Made by a program: the position numbers and the translations under genes
In this document: one piece after another, positions 42,580 to 42,742 of the stretch
Numbering within the stretch: the first letter of the stretch is position 1
How the letters are laid out: each line of letters starts with the position of its first letter
The notes under the pieces: model-generated
Seen by the model: the letters and a program-made list of their open reading frames with translations, nothing else
The model's database searches: none
Told to the model about the DNA's origin: nothing
Assembly: GCA_964436125.1 (NCBI GenBank)
Contig: CAYTBT010000026.1
Coordinates: 1-42,742, forward strand
From: CAYRFF01 sp964436125
GTDB taxonomy: Bacteria > Bacteroidota > Bacteroidia > Chitinophagales > Saprospiraceae
DNA length: 42,742 bases
Direction: 5' to 3'

Positions 42580-42742
42580 ACGAGTCACGAATCACGAGTT
42601 ACGAATCACGAGTTACCAATCACGAGTTACGAATCACGAGTTACGAATCACGAGTTACCAATCACGAGTTACGAATCACGAGTTACCAATCACGAGTTAC
42701 GAATCACGAGTTACCAATCACGAGTTACGAATCACGAGTTAC
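42580..42742. repeat. heptamer/14-mer array to window end
   Basis: One leading heptamer, then eleven 14-bp units (42587-42740) in two forms, ACGAATCACGAGTT and ACCAATCACGAGTT, mostly alternating. It is the reverse complement of the CGTRACT family. The array continues past the window. Confidence 0.92.

Noticed and set aside
42494..42742. Regular short repeats resembling a CRISPR array
   Set aside because: Units are back to back without unique spacers, there are no cas genes in the window, and the unit lengths (24 and 14 bp) do not fit.
1..42742. tRNA or rRNA genes
   Set aside because: I scanned for T-loop-like GGTTCGAnTCC and conserved rRNA words and saw none. A tRNAscan-SE or Infernal run would be needed to exclude divergent ones.

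Overview
This window is part of a Bacteroidota chromosome, probably a draft or metagenome assembly: there is a gap of exactly 100 N at 348-447. The assignment rests on C-terminal type IX secretion (T9SS) sorting domains with the YPNP motif, Bacteroidota-type promoters (TTTG, 19 bases, TAnnTTTG), a reduced cbb3 oxidase operon and a group III truncated haemoglobin. A Saprospira-like lineage is a guess only.

Layout. 1-920: a 165-bp tandem repeat broken by the assembly gap, plus heptamer arrays. 921-2590: purE-purK. 2656-19516: a 16.9-kb block of exported proteins lying between purK and the dihydroorotase gene. It is bounded by a 185-bp direct repeat (2471-2655 and 19517-19701) that holds the purK 5' end, the purK/dihydroorotase spacer and the first codons of dihydroorotase. 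The two genes therefore were probably divergent neighbours before the block arrived. The block holds one leftward run (a beta-helix protein, then four tandem PKD/T9SS paralogues) and one rightward run (a T9SS protein, a lipase-like hydrolase, two PQQ-propeller lipoproteins and a duplicated hydrolase tail).

19694-26310: dihydroorotase, then an accessory zone with a RelE-type toxin-antitoxin pair and a 1.4-kb segment (outer-membrane protein, antitoxin, PIN toxin) present twice. Both PIN toxins carry the same internal TGA and both are cut off at their 3' ends. 25481-26309 is gene-free but rich in potential secondary structure. 26310-33137: a leftward respiratory cluster: ccoN, a ccoO/P fusion, two small membrane proteins, truncated haemoglobin, two further membrane proteins, carbonic anhydrase and a small membrane protein. 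A CopA-type copper ATPase is divergent from ccoN. 36502-42129: housekeeping genes (truA, clpX, clpP, an RluA-type synthase, a polyprenyl synthase). A structured MITE-like element sits between clpP and clpX. 42130-42742: a strong hairpin and tandem arrays running to the window end.

The most interesting signal is at 13237-13705. Two divergent genes for secreted proteins each have a short tandem repeat at their 5' end whose unit length is not a multiple of three: GGACTACA x3, starting inside the start codon of the leftward gene, and ACTATCCACG x4 ahead of the rightward gene. Changing the copy number would switch the reading frame of each. Together with the variable-front/constant-back paralogues on both sides, this looks like a locus for varying surface proteins. 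This is inference from sequence only.
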